Source: Burkholderiales bacterium GJ-E10 (lineage in GTDB: Bacteria > Pseudomonadota > Gammaproteobacteria > Burkholderiales > Burkholderiaceae_F). Taken from it: a DNA stretch of 64,000 nt. The notes below the pieces were generated by a model. The model searched no databases and was not told the origin of the DNA. It worked only from the letters and a program-made list of their open reading frames with translations. A program made the translations under genes and the position numbers. Of this stretch, positions 12,001-18,274 are shown piece by piece (within the stretch, counting starts at the first letter, position 1; each line of letters starts with the position of its first letter). The DNA is taken from positions 1,441,520 through 1,505,519 of the forward strand of contig AP014683.1 of assembly GCA_000828975.1 (NCBI GenBank), written 5' to 3'.

Positions 12001-13209
12001 GAGGGTGGCATCGCCGTGCAAAGCCCCGGTGCGATCGCAATCCAGACCGCGCTTGCCGGCACCACGGTCGGCCTGGACGCGGGCGGGACGCTCACGGTCG
12101 GCAACGTCACGAGCGGCGGAACCCAGACGCTGCAGGCGACGGGCAACCTGGTCGCGAACACCTTGACGACGACGGGAATCGCCGGCGACCCCGGGAACAT
12201 TTCGCTGCAATCGACCGGCGGCGACATCCAGGTGCAGGACGCGATCGCCAACGGCGCGGTCAACGCGAACGCGTCCGGAGCGATCTCGTTCCAGTCGCTC
12301 TCGACGAAGGCACCCTCGACCTTCTCCTCGCAGACCGCGATCGACATCCCCAACGCGTCCGTCGCGTCCGGAACCGGATTCGAAACGCCGACGCTCGACC
12401 TTGGCAATCTCAGCCCGACACCGGGAAGCGGCGACCCGTTCGTGCTGAGCTTCACCGGGCCGCAGGGATCGATGGGACAGTCCGCAAACGTGAACATCGT
12501 CACGACGCTGCCAGTTGACATCCAGTCGCTGCGCGAGGGCAACGGCCAGATCACTGCCAATACGCTCGCGTTCACCATCGCCAACGGCGACATCGGACAC
12601 AACCTGCGCCTGAACCTTCCCGATCAGGTGCTCAACCTCAGCAGCGCGTGGCCGGCTCCATTCGGCGCAAACATCGAATCGGTGTTCACGTTCGGCCGGC
12701 CGTTCTACCTTGACCAGCAGGGAACCTTGACCACATCGAATGCATTCTTCGTCAACAACACGCCCTCGTCGAGGCTGGTTTACCTTGCTGGGGACGGATC
12801 GGTGCCAAACCAGAATTTCTTCGGCGACTTGGTGCGGAGCACCCGCAACGGCGAAGAAGACGTCACGTCGCCGACGAGCGGCGGCGATGTCTCGACCCTG
12901 TCGCTACTGGCCGATTGGCTGGTTGCCAGCCGCAAGTCATACGGCCTTTTCTGGTCCACCCGCAACGCCGTCAACGTCCGCCTCCCCGATACGGTGCTCT
13001 CCGAGGGCAGGCGCTCGGGTCCGCTTCGCGGCGATGCAGGGCGGCGCAATGCGGACTTGTGCCGGTTGCGCGCCTGCGGGTACCGGGTGTTCCAGCTGGA
13101 CTGGACCGAAGGCTCGGCCCTGCTGTTCAGCCCCGCGACGCCGGAGGCAGGGGTGCCGCGGAACGCTCCGATGGCGAAGCAATCCTCCGATTCGATGCTG
13201 GATTTGTGA
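1..13209 (+). CDS. Giant two-partner-secretion exoprotein (filamentous adhesin), 5' partial
   Basis: The reading frame is open from base 1 with no start or signal peptide in view, so the gene begins upstream of the window; at least 4402 residues are present. The first half is a long series of Gly/Ala/Val/Thr-rich repeats of about 50-70 residues built around motifs such as AYIGDGSSVTAGGAVTVKA, the pattern of LktA/FHA-like beta-helical adhesins. A middle stretch (about residues 2040-2430) is less repetitive and rich in Ala/Ser/Gln. Several close Cys pairs occur, the last (bases 13060-13077, C-x4-C) 43 residues from the end. It overlaps the downstream TpsB gene by ATGA, so the two form a TPS pair. 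Expected at the cell surface or secreted. The precise adhesin family is inferred from composition only. Confidence 0.85.
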   Translation, partial: AANAAQSDASGFGSNLSTDANTLQTQLKALSSDLTLTLLGQNNYLAEVGAGAASGNSVAIAGGFAVEFIQNHVKAEIGAGTTVDSPGGEVSVQASDQTSAKTLVGSLAVSGGSAGVGVDAAVLDDSSGITATIDGGATVQQSASVNVAATSTQDVALFAVSAGAADSVGVGGVIGLVTAGRTASATIGAGSTVNAAAMNVPLAGGGSALSSGAVDVSATNDFSAIDIGGGIGVGSSVGIGATLIPVVINDNAYAQIDSGATAKTSIDAASLTLSGTSAEDVTNIAVAGSAAGDVAISGVATPVTQFVTTDATIGQDATITATTGAVDATAQDTTQILNVGGAVGGGGTVGVGGAGAVSSLNDTTEAYIGDGSSVTAGGAVTVKALATESVLTDVVTGAVGGSAGVAVALASSAISDTTEAYLGYGTSVTADSVDVQSRDNSTINDLAGSLAGGGSFGAGAGADVNVLIKNTYAWIGQDAAGSASGAAAKVTASGGDVTVKATSHENVTSLVAGAAIGGTAGAAGALQTYVLTGNTQAAIATGDTVTAWGTVAVLANDTDALGATVGGGALGGTAGVGAAIGVVVADQTTLAGIATNANVTALGNGSGATVTVGYAGQFSGGSESNPTTAQGAQTEGSNLSGGTRTTTAVTRTVQGVVVNAAATSALDTLAVGAGLGGTAGVAASGSVPVVISDTEASVGAGAQINQNQNTGLGPNSGAQSVAVAAASDLYVHGITGALGGGGVAGIGAGLLTNIIDNTTKAFIDSGTTVSAQSNVDVTAAAREDFSGVTASAGLGGVAGIAGGATALAVNDITYAYIDGAVTADGSVAVTADDQTSAGIFAGSAGLGVGGAGVGAGIGVAVISKDTESWVGPAAMISALGKGSDGAFNVFTAGTSTATTPGQGVLVSADSGESLDTVAVAGAGGLYAGVAGAVAVDAVSTKTLASIDGGAAINGSNAGANPNQSVDVVARDSTALAMANGAVGVGAAGVGGAVAVAVLTGDTAASIGDLATVNAAGDVSVAAYSNKGISSDVVGVGGGVVGLGASINVLAIANGATAESSQGSDSQTIGEITTTSGHQSVGGNADSTIQNPTLSGALSGSSNANVQSAGSTVQTAENGASASSVLGGNGVSGTSATIGNAAVSAGGRIAVDSQDVVAATATTNAAGVGGVGIGAGVGVGIDTASNTASIAGKSTLSAGSIAVDANTVHTISENSLAGGVGLLAGADAVVAYTSDQSATSAYVSGSTLDTTAGVDIQADSNRTLTVSGAGGSVAGAVAAGASVAIGQIGAGASAYESGATIDASGASSQVTIESSTTDSTQANSIAVSAGLGYALDGSVATATDNATAASSVEGGTITDSGGTVTVKGQANDAANATASGGSVAISGAAGASIATATVAAPASSGGGTTPPPNVTADVRGARITAGALDLWAKFVQPVNGNDQAPLVSATATGISGALLIGANASAATATNDAGAVASAENSILTITGAVDVEGVLMTDQTASASGVSLGGLLALGANVANASSDTTTKATFLDMGTVTAGSLTLNASGADANSAGVIAGSGGAFSGSAASGTTSSIADTVAFLGNDTSNPITVTVAPGGTAALTATHTATFSVPVQPLAGLLPQGGVDSTNAALVGASGATLNNNVYSTVDAGLGPDVHLSATNFTLDARNLTANPFVGESTPYSAAFNPDNAGWDVNSGSGGLVNLPAASSTTAITLATNATVGDGASVHLIAPTDPTQLSTLYIEAYNDPVVQQKVNMNSGGAIATAAASDNISVQDTATVTIGNDATLLVDIGNIQVGAWGNANLYAAATATTYGVAGAPTGTAHVDASSTNVVSVGTNAEVQATNGVDTNNATALTGGTVSLAAGDSPTGTSSSFTLVSEVDLYNNTAIPIPVPPDAQSNITSNALVLIAADSPATGTPPNPGINAAGDITISADKGNLATTAHGTGTNIYLEGLSKVASAVSNLFGGGNVTFTITGGSTSQNGSSAILADGLVDTGIQRVQNLTINYASSQANVADPTCTASSGTCLAAPTPGQIGYTTAPTTPGGDILARYANLLKLLVQYQNDPISEGAYRNEIAFMQTEMVGLGLGHFDSSGTFYTNPGVTLPSAAAQQQLVTDQTSLAAAISNLSSATSSMSGPDLAYATAIQNDVFNPQNTVNAEGLNLGLIALSDAALTKIQTLSQYTSYVGSQNAPGSGYVYLSDLAKQQSAIQGDANVILNDANSNQTTQSDIATQIANIGSIANSATYSTSGASALTSAATRINADLTAINTTLGKENSSAASLYSAAGTLAADLSSLATGSENAGQKCVAGQACDPTIYNALFAYTTPTGISGALGEIENGSNPDLHSQSQGIATAYSSEQTRFNALSGPGTSGSLSGYVNTIQGDATTVASDQTQINGSGSVPTVEQINVDPTIAPIGNIHLNASVVTTDTASVPAPLQPLVAAAMAPTSGMTLTGHQGALEAPGDAVITITNNTSDPLSLSNLTIPAYGVGLVTVNGAAINSPADITALNAGQAFSGFSSSAIMTAASTQKPTITITSNYNPTAQSNPTIAPDITLQNQATISNEGGPVTIFSVAGNIYEDGTINAASVAITAENGDVASSYQNGIDNVGGDPSSNGTTSCPAHSGISGNCANQSGLTGGIVANGDVSIAARYLNINSPIQSGIVDHTLVINADGTVNKTLSNINVTCDPTSAACGASTDRYLVDASQVHGGYIQLYGQILDTSPTIGQLTVLNGFGTINVVNYSNRPVVLSTLNTGPDPAGNGTGTAGKIDITDVHLDRVGATSVDATDANPATDPDAAMDTSANPNAVDVTHTVYTYSGGQISETQQVGSLNSQGIPVYINPTPAPTPIAGSTTSYDPMAGQRFVWTTATNNTVTTTFSTTSSDFFGSSSLSIANWTTLQNVNSVSGATTPLPNGTYISTQDTPIAGNNRETVAPNGVVIVPPQPGVATTQSNSSLENTGYTSVSNYYLTSNPSPTPTGTSSSCIWYTACTVSNDTTYYSLTQQYTQVNTNSLKADYPIGISFVGGATGAINVVSGGSVILTGAISNRSGATTITAGAPAQYATIPTGIPTETLAIDPAASVIQGASGAQITSKDIVLGASGSVGGVTDTANPTAPVNAAVAVALTGGSLTATAGDAGGSGNVAISANGNLVIGTVTAAHASATQQSTISLSSNQNIVGENSSALVQADYVSLNAPNGQITGTGGLDGNALAVNSGYTLNQALRPFGDPSQENPAIVTPYYGVQVLAGGNIDLSAGRWSDNAPGSMLVDTIDSTRGNVTLWAPGQILDNNPVQTINQRTYSQLVAFWNSLALTAGATNTAKTNQTVTAYENAMTQNYDQYWAIRDGQPNGGATYDPNYQVTYSTQQRNALAAQGWSATKISQFETAATQQYHTLNSEVGGLTGSYVAGYSYQASQAERDSLTQGGTWTANQLSFAFSAALLKTVTDTNVVVKAPNVAGNEITINAGSGIGETTQAGNGVNNQYGMVIDAGTVPSQFTDPEKVALASAEASDLQLTIAYSGGTQTISLATNPDNLTAAQQAALNAAAAGNAYTTGSYLTILTKRPLNVSATGNLNVGVQASPGSGTTDTGNAYLASQGNITLGAISVPGEARVKALGDIVNATTGSDIQAGSIILEAASGTIGGSLGASGAVSGNLVLDLLPHAPITARAENGVYLATPGSDAVVATLYSPGTVSLTAGGSIANGTGGSLLNILANDVNLVAGTGSIGSATDFLNVGVTALTGGITAAAATSGQSVWLYGPTGNDFVIAGADSGATVDLVAANDATINGPVSAPSQISVATGGHEVIGSTGDVTTTAGSVVLQAASLKMLNGAQINATVGDVAITTTGDANTQDVGNALITGITSGSTDGNAVSVNAAGHILAGTAAGRTDITAMAPGAGVSLTAGLGIGDETEADDAAVDAPGQAPGTANAITAAANPLIIKTGHIALSSAAGNIDVATLAPILSGTISATAGSIDLAAQQGVTLSNIAAPEGGIAVQSPGAIAIQTALAGTTVGLDAGGTLTVGNVTSGGTQTLQATGNLVANTLTTTGIAGDPGNISLQSTGGDIQVQDAIANGAVNANASGAISFQSLSTKAPSTFSSQTAIDIPNASVASGTGFETPTLDLGNLSPTPGSGDPFVLSFTGPQGSMGQSANVNIVTTLPVDIQSLREGNGQITANTLAFTIANGDIGHNLRLNLPDQVLNLSSAWPAPFGANIESVFTFGRPFYLDQQGTLTTSNAFFVNNTPSSRLVYLAGDGSVPNQNFFGDLVRSTRNGEEDVTSPTSGGDVSTLSLLADWLVASRKSYGLFWSTRNAVNVRLPDTVLSEGRRSGPLRGDAGRRNADLCRLRACGYRVFQLDWTEGSALLFSPATPEAGVPRNAPMAKQSSDSMLDL

Positions 13210-14900
13210 TGACTGAGCCGCTCGTGCGGGGAAAACACACCCGATTCCGCCGCAACCTCGTTCTTTTCGCCGCGATCCTGCTGGCGCCGGTCCTTGCGAA
13301 CGCGGGGACACCCGCGCCACCGCCGCCGACGCAGCAATTGAACCCGGGGTTGATCAACAATCAAGGCCAGCAGAATCGCAAGCAGCTTGAACAGCAGAAC
13401 GCCTTGCCCCCGGCATCTCCGGGCGTGAAGGCCCCGCCCCAGCAACCCGAAGCGGCACCGGAGGAGGGCCTGTCATTCCTGCTGCGCGGCGTCCGGGTCG
13501 ACCCGACGCCGTTTCTCACGAAGCAGGAAATCGATGGGGTGGTGCAGGGATACATCGGCAAGATGGTGAACATCGGCACCCTGCGACGGATGGTCGGTGC
13601 GCTCAACGCCATCCTGGTGAAGAAGCGCCACATCACCGTGTCGGCGTACCTGCCGCCGCAACAGGTCCGGCACGGAATCGTCCATATCGCCATCATCGAA
13701 GGCCGCCTGGGCAAGGTCGGCGTTTCCGGCGCCAAGGCGTTATCCCGATCCTACGTGCGTTCCTACATCCATCTCCGGCAGAACGACGTCATCGATCTGC
13801 CGGAAGTGGAAAACGACCTCGCGCGCTTCAACAATACCGGCATCGCCCGTCTTCAAGCCGCCTTGCTGCCGGGATCGAATTTCGGGTTGACCGACATCCA
13901 GCTTTCGGTGACCGAGCCGGCGCGCAATCTCTTCCAGGTTTTCGTCGACAACCAGGGCGTCGCGTCCGTCGGCCAGGATGAGGTCGGCGCGATGTATCAG
14001 CGATATGGACCGTTCGGCATCGACGACCGGCTGACGGTATACGGCGTCAAATCGTCCGGAAACACCTTCGGGAGCGTGTCGTACAACGTGCCTTTCAATG
14101 CCTTGGGCGGGCGGATCGGAATTTCCGCGTCGTCGGGATCGATCAACGTCGTGTCCGGGATCTACCAGCCGCTTGCCGTGGTCGGACATTCGGAGATCAT
14201 TTCGGCCAACATCTCGCAGCCCGTGTTCGTTCACGGAAGCTGGATGCTGCTCGGAGACGGATCGTATGCCTACAACTTTTCGGACTCGTCCCAGCAGACC
14301 ACCTCGGTGACCTCGGACAAGGTCAAACTCGAGACCATCGGATTCAAACTGGCGTATGCCGGACACGACATCAACGCGAGTTTCGCGCCGACATACAGCC
14401 TCGCCCAATGGCATAGCGGGGTCAGCGACAACGGGATGAACTTCGGCCTCGCCGGCGGGAACTTCTATATCCGGGGAAATCTGCCGGACGGATATGCGGC
14501 GCAGGCGATGGCGAATTGGCAGATGGCATCGACGGCTTTGATTCCTGCCAGCGTATTGTTTCAGGTCGGAGGTCCCACGACGGTGCGAGGCTTTCCCGCC
14601 AACGCGGCGGCGGGGCCGAGCGGATATTTCGTCAACCTCGAATTGCATCACCTCCTTCCGGTCCCCGATCTGCTGCGCAATCCCGGATCCACGCTGGACG
14701 GGTTCCTGTTCTTCGATCAGGGGCGTTCCTACAACCCGTTCCCCGCATACCAGGATCTGCGTTCCGCCGGATTCGGAGCATCGTGGGACATCAGCCGCTA
14801 TCTGGCGGCCAACGTCAACGTCGGCTTCCCCCTGGAAACGTCGGTGTACGGCCAGTCGTCGTCCCAGATCTATTTCTCCATCGTTGCGAAGGTGTTCTAG
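13209..14900 (+). CDS. TpsB/ShlB-type outer-membrane transporter (two-partner secretion)
   Basis: 563 residues starting at the ATG that overlaps the adhesin stop codon. The N-terminus has a basic stretch and a hydrophobic segment (LVLFAAILLAPVLANAG), a clear Sec signal. A Pro/Gln-rich linker (about residues 40-90) leads into a POTRA-type region (LLRGVRVDPTPFLTKQEI, then a second repeat with VGVSGAKALSRSYV) and then a C-terminal 16-strand-type barrel. The family conserved motif region VRGFPANAAAGPSGYF is present near residue 460. The protein secretes its partner exoprotein, here the giant adhesin immediately upstream. The length fits the ShlB/FhaC family (about 550-590 residues). The long Pro/Gln linker is in the position of the FhaC plug helix region. 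Confidence 0.9.
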   Translation: MTEPLVRGKHTRFRRNLVLFAAILLAPVLANAGTPAPPPPTQQLNPGLINNQGQQNRKQLEQQNALPPASPGVKAPPQQPEAAPEEGLSFLLRGVRVDPTPFLTKQEIDGVVQGYIGKMVNIGTLRRMVGALNAILVKKRHITVSAYLPPQQVRHGIVHIAIIEGRLGKVGVSGAKALSRSYVRSYIHLRQNDVIDLPEVENDLARFNNTGIARLQAALLPGSNFGLTDIQLSVTEPARNLFQVFVDNQGVASVGQDEVGAMYQRYGPFGIDDRLTVYGVKSSGNTFGSVSYNVPFNALGGRIGISASSGSINVVSGIYQPLAVVGHSEIISANISQPVFVHGSWMLLGDGSYAYNFSDSSQQTTSVTSDKVKLETIGFKLAYAGHDINASFAPTYSLAQWHSGVSDNGMNFGLAGGNFYIRGNLPDGYAAQAMANWQMASTALIPASVLFQVGGPTTVRGFPANAAAGPSGYFVNLELHHLLPVPDLLRNPGSTLDGFLFFDQGRSYNPFPAYQDLRSAGFGASWDISRYLAANVNVGFPLETSVYGQSSSQIYFSIVAKVF

Positions 14901-14902
14901 AG

Positions 14903-17032
14903 GTGAATTTGACGATCGACCGGATCAGACGACTCCGCGCGATCGCGGCGCTTGCCGCGACGGCTTCGTTGCTTGCCGCCTGCGGAGGAGGAGGGGGCGC
15001 GGCACCGTCCGCTTCCGGAGCGCAGAAGTATGCGGTATCGGGAACGCTGACGGGGCTGACTCCCGGCGCGACGCTGACGCTTTCGGTAGACGGCCAGAGT
15101 CTGAGCATTTCGCAGAACGGAGGTTTCAATACCGCAGCCTCGCTCGCGGCGGGAACTGCGTATGCGGTGACGGTGGCGACGCCGCCCAACGGGGAAACCT
15201 GCACGGTGACCAACGGTTCGGGCGCGATCGGTACGGGAAACGTGACCGACGTGCAGGTGGCATGCACGACCAATCCGTCGGCGACCTACACCGTGGGAGG
15301 CACGGTTTCGGGACTCAGCGGCTCGGTCGCGCTCCTCGACAACGGGGGAGACGAGGTCACGCTGAGTGCGTCCGGATCCTTTTCGTTTCCGACAGCGCTG
15401 TTCGACCATGCGTCGTATGACGTCACGGTAGGCACACAGCCTACGGGGCAGACCTGCAGCGTCGCCAACGCCGCGGGAACGGTGCAGGGCGCCCAGGTGA
15501 CGAACGTACAGGTCAGCTGCGCGAACAATCCGCCTCCCGCCATCACCGTCGGCGGGGGCCTCAGCGGGCTCGCCGCCGGCACCGCTGTGGTGCTGCAGGA
15601 CAACGGAACGGACGATCTGACGCTCACCGCCAACGGGGCGTTCACCTTCCACGGCACGGTCTCCTCGGGGTCGCCCTATGCCGTGACAGTCGTGTCGCAA
15701 CCGGCGAACCAGAGTTGCTCCGTGGCCAACGCAAGCGGCACCGCGGGCAACGGCAACGTGACCAACGTGCGGGTGACCTGCGCGGCAAGGTCCTATGCGA
15801 TCGGGGGCACACTCAGCGGACTGACCGCCGGAACCTCGGTCGTGCTCCAGGACAATGGCGGGGACAACCTTACGCTCACGGCCAGCGGCTGGTTCTACTT
15901 TTCCCAAAACGTGGCGGCAGGATCGACCTACGGCGTCACGGTGCTGACCCAACCCACCCACGAGACCTGCTCGGTGACCAACGGCTCCGGCACGACCGCC
16001 GCCAACAACGTGACCAATGTGTCCGTGACGTGCTCCGTCAACCCGCAGTATCTCTACGTGGCGAACGTCCACGGCAATGACGTTGCAGCCTATCGCATCG
16101 ATGCCTCGACCGGTGCGCTCACATCGATCGGTTCATTTCCGACGGGGAGCCTGCCCGTTTCGATTGCGCTCGATCCTGCCGGAAATTTCGCCTACGTCGC
16201 GAACGATGGCGGCGGCGTCTCGGCCTACCGCATCGACGCGGCGACCGGAGCCCTCGCGCCGGTTGCAGGTTCGCCGTTCGCTGCGGGGTCCTACCCCATG
16301 TCGGTCACGATCAACCCGACCGGTACGTTTGCCTATGTAGCCAATAATGGCGATGGCACGGTTTCGGTCTATCGCATCGACCCGACGACGGGCGCGCTCG
16401 CGCAGATCCCGGGGAGTCCGTTCGCGGCAGGACCGGCCCCGTACGCGGTCACGATCAATCCTGCCGGAACCTTCGCGTATGTCGCGAACGACGTCAACAC
16501 CGTCTCCGTCTGCAGCATCGATGCCGCAAGCGGAGCGCTCACGCTGGTCGGCACGATCGCATCCGGGATCGGCCCGGTCGAATCCGTGGCGGTCACGCCC
16601 GGCGGGACTTTCGCCTATGCCGTGGGTGGCGGCAGCTCCGCCGTTTCGGCCTTCACCATCGATGCAACCACCGGTCTGCTTACGGCGATCACGGGCTCGC
16701 CGTTCGCGGCGGCAACCAGCCCCAACGCCGTCACGGTCAACCCTGCCGGAACCTTCGCCTATGTGGCGAACGGCGCGAGCAATGACATCTCGGCCTACAG
16801 CATCGACGCCCCGACCGGCGTGCTTGTTCCGGTCGGCACGTTCGCGGCGGGAAGCGACCCGAGCGAGATCGCGATCAATCCCGCCGGCACCTTCGCCTAT
16901 GTACCCAACCGCAATGGCAACGACATATCGGTCTACAGCATCGACGCCCCGACCGGTGTGCTGGTGCCCGTCGGCACATTCCCGGCAGGATCGAGCCCGT
17001 ACTTTGCCGTGGTGGCGCAGCCGCCCAACTGA
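14903..17032 (+). CDS. Lipoprotein with four Ig-like repeats and a seven-bladed beta-propeller
   Basis: 709 residues from a GTG two bases after the TpsB stop, preceded closely by a purine-rich stretch. A basic N-terminus and hydrophobic core end in the lipobox LLAAC, followed by a Gly run, so a lipid-anchored protein is expected. Four repeats of about 80-85 residues follow, each with GTLSGLTAGTSVVLQDNG-like and CSVTNGSGT-like blocks. From base about 16045 there are seven repeats of about 46 residues with the pattern AYVANxGxxxVSAYRIDxxTG, the lactonase/YVTN type of beta-propeller. The gene is probably cotranscribed with the adhesin/TpsB pair and may act in surface binding. No enzyme motif is evident, so the role is unknown. 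Confidence 0.8.
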   Translation: MNLTIDRIRRLRAIAALAATASLLAACGGGGGAAPSASGAQKYAVSGTLTGLTPGATLTLSVDGQSLSISQNGGFNTAASLAAGTAYAVTVATPPNGETCTVTNGSGAIGTGNVTDVQVACTTNPSATYTVGGTVSGLSGSVALLDNGGDEVTLSASGSFSFPTALFDHASYDVTVGTQPTGQTCSVANAAGTVQGAQVTNVQVSCANNPPPAITVGGGLSGLAAGTAVVLQDNGTDDLTLTANGAFTFHGTVSSGSPYAVTVVSQPANQSCSVANASGTAGNGNVTNVRVTCAARSYAIGGTLSGLTAGTSVVLQDNGGDNLTLTASGWFYFSQNVAAGSTYGVTVLTQPTHETCSVTNGSGTTAANNVTNVSVTCSVNPQYLYVANVHGNDVAAYRIDASTGALTSIGSFPTGSLPVSIALDPAGNFAYVANDGGGVSAYRIDAATGALAPVAGSPFAAGSYPMSVTINPTGTFAYVANNGDGTVSVYRIDPTTGALAQIPGSPFAAGPAPYAVTINPAGTFAYVANDVNTVSVCSIDAASGALTLVGTIASGIGPVESVAVTPGGTFAYAVGGGSSAVSAFTIDATTGLLTAITGSPFAAATSPNAVTVNPAGTFAYVANGASNDISAYSIDAPTGVLVPVGTFAAGSDPSEIAINPAGTFAYVPNRNGNDISVYSIDAPTGVLVPVGTFPAGSSPYFAVVAQPPN

Positions 17033-17089
17033 CGGGCCGCAGGCGCGGTACGCTATCGCCTGTTGTCGACGAAGACCTGCGATCCGTTC

Positions 17090-17785
17090 ATGGCCCAAAT
17101 GCCGCTGCTCTCCCTTCTGGAAACCCGTGTTCTCGGTGTGCTGGTGGAAAAGGAACACACGGTCCCCGATACGTATCCGCTGTCGTTGAACGCGCTGACC
17201 GCCGGCTGCAACCAGAAGAACAACCGCGATCCCGTGATCGAGGCGCACGAAGCGGAAGTGCAGGCGGCGATCGATTCCCTGCGCGCGCACACGCTCGTGA
17301 TCGAATCCAGCGGCGCGCGGGTGACGCGCTATTCGCACAACGTCGGGCGCGTTCTGGGCATCCCCAGTCAGTCGGTCGCGCTGATGGCGGCGCTCATGCT
17401 GCGCGGTCCGCAGACGCCCGCCGAGCTGCGGACCGCCACGGAACGCATGCACCGGTTCGCCGACGTCTCCTCGGTCGAGGCGTTCCTGACGGAACTGTCC
17501 GAGCGCGGCGAGGACGCGGGCGGGCCACTGGTCGCCAGACTCGCACGCGCCGCCGGCGAGCGCGAAGCCCGCTGGGCGCATCTGCTCTCGGGGCCGGTCG
17601 CGTCGGGGAAGGGCGACGCGCCGGCGGTCGGCGGTGCTGCCGACATTCCGTTGTCCGAACTCGAGGCGTTGCGCGCGAACCAGGTCCGGCTGACCGCCGA
17701 GGTTGCAGACCTTCGCGGCAAACTCGAGCGCCTCGCGGCCGAATTGGGAGTGGCCCTCTCGCCGACCGTCGGACCCGAGGCCTAG
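17090..17785 (+). CDS. yceH: YceH family protein (DUF480)
   Basis: 231 residues from the ATG at 17090 (a TTG at 17063 in the same frame is a less likely start because it lies outside the conserved region). The N-terminus LLETRVLGVLVEKEHTVPDT and the CNQKNNRDPVI motif match the YceH/DUF480 family, a winged-helix-type fold of unknown function widespread in proteobacteria. A second winged-helix-like half spans about residues 95-150. A predicted coiled segment near the C-terminus (residues 190-225, LEALRANQVRLTAEVADLRGK) fits other members. It stands alone, separated from both neighbouring units. Confidence 0.88.
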   Translation: MAQMPLLSLLETRVLGVLVEKEHTVPDTYPLSLNALTAGCNQKNNRDPVIEAHEAEVQAAIDSLRAHTLVIESSGARVTRYSHNVGRVLGIPSQSVALMAALMLRGPQTPAELRTATERMHRFADVSSVEAFLTELSERGEDAGGPLVARLARAAGEREARWAHLLSGPVASGKGDAPAVGGAADIPLSELEALRANQVRLTAEVADLRGKLERLAAELGVALSPTVGPEA

Positions 17786-18274
17786 TAGCCCAAAGGGGTA
17801 GGGGGCGTTCATCCCATTGCGCCGCGGCCTGCGGCCGCTCTGCGCCATTGGAAAAACGGGAGGTGCCGGCCTCCGCTCCATGCCGATGGGCTGTCGAGTG
17901 CCTTTAGTTCATTTTATGGTTGGAGCACAATTATCGTAATTCCATAATTCCCAATAATCGCCATGTCCGCCGTTCGTCCAGGAGGTCTGGCGCGAGAAGA
18001 AGTCCCTGACTGCCGGGCTTTGATGGTGTTTTGGTTGTCGGAAGCCTCTTCGCATCGGACTTCACCGATCCCGGGTAGGCTGTCATGGCGCCGGTGCCAA
18101 ATCTCGCGCGTGCCCGCCCATCCCATTGGTTCTGAAAACGGGAATTTTCAGAACCAATGTCTCGTCCGGTCCCGGAAGCGTCGCGCGCCTCCACAAGCTC
18201 CTTGACCCGCCCGGTATACGACGGCCTTGGTCTGATGCAGCATTGCGGTATCGCCCTTTCCGACCGGAGTCGTC
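17786..18274. other. Intergenic region upstream of the efflux operon
   Basis: 489 bp with no credible coding sequence. Bases about 17905-17965 are markedly AT-rich compared with the surroundings and may hold a promoter, but no clear -35/-10 pair could be assigned. A perfect 15-bp inverted repeat lies at 18124-18159 (listed separately). Confidence 0.6.
18124..18159. repeat. Perfect 15-bp inverted repeat with 6-nt loop
   Basis: The arm CATTGGTTCTGAAAA at 18124-18138 is exactly complementary to 18145-18159 across the loop CGGGAA. It sits 116 bp upstream of the efflux operon start codon. It could be an operator for a regulator not in view, or a stem-loop in the leader. There is no T-run after it, so a classical terminator on the + strand is unlikely. 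Confidence 0.75.

Noticed and set aside
9802-12600. Open frame of 932 codons on the minus strand within the adhesin
   Set aside because: Same reason: Arg/Asp/Gly-rich shadow of the plus-strand repeats; no start signal or domain.
16133-17881. Minus-strand open frame of 582 codons across the lipoprotein 3' end and yceH
   Set aside because: Arg/Gly-rich translation covering two well-supported plus-strand genes; no family features.
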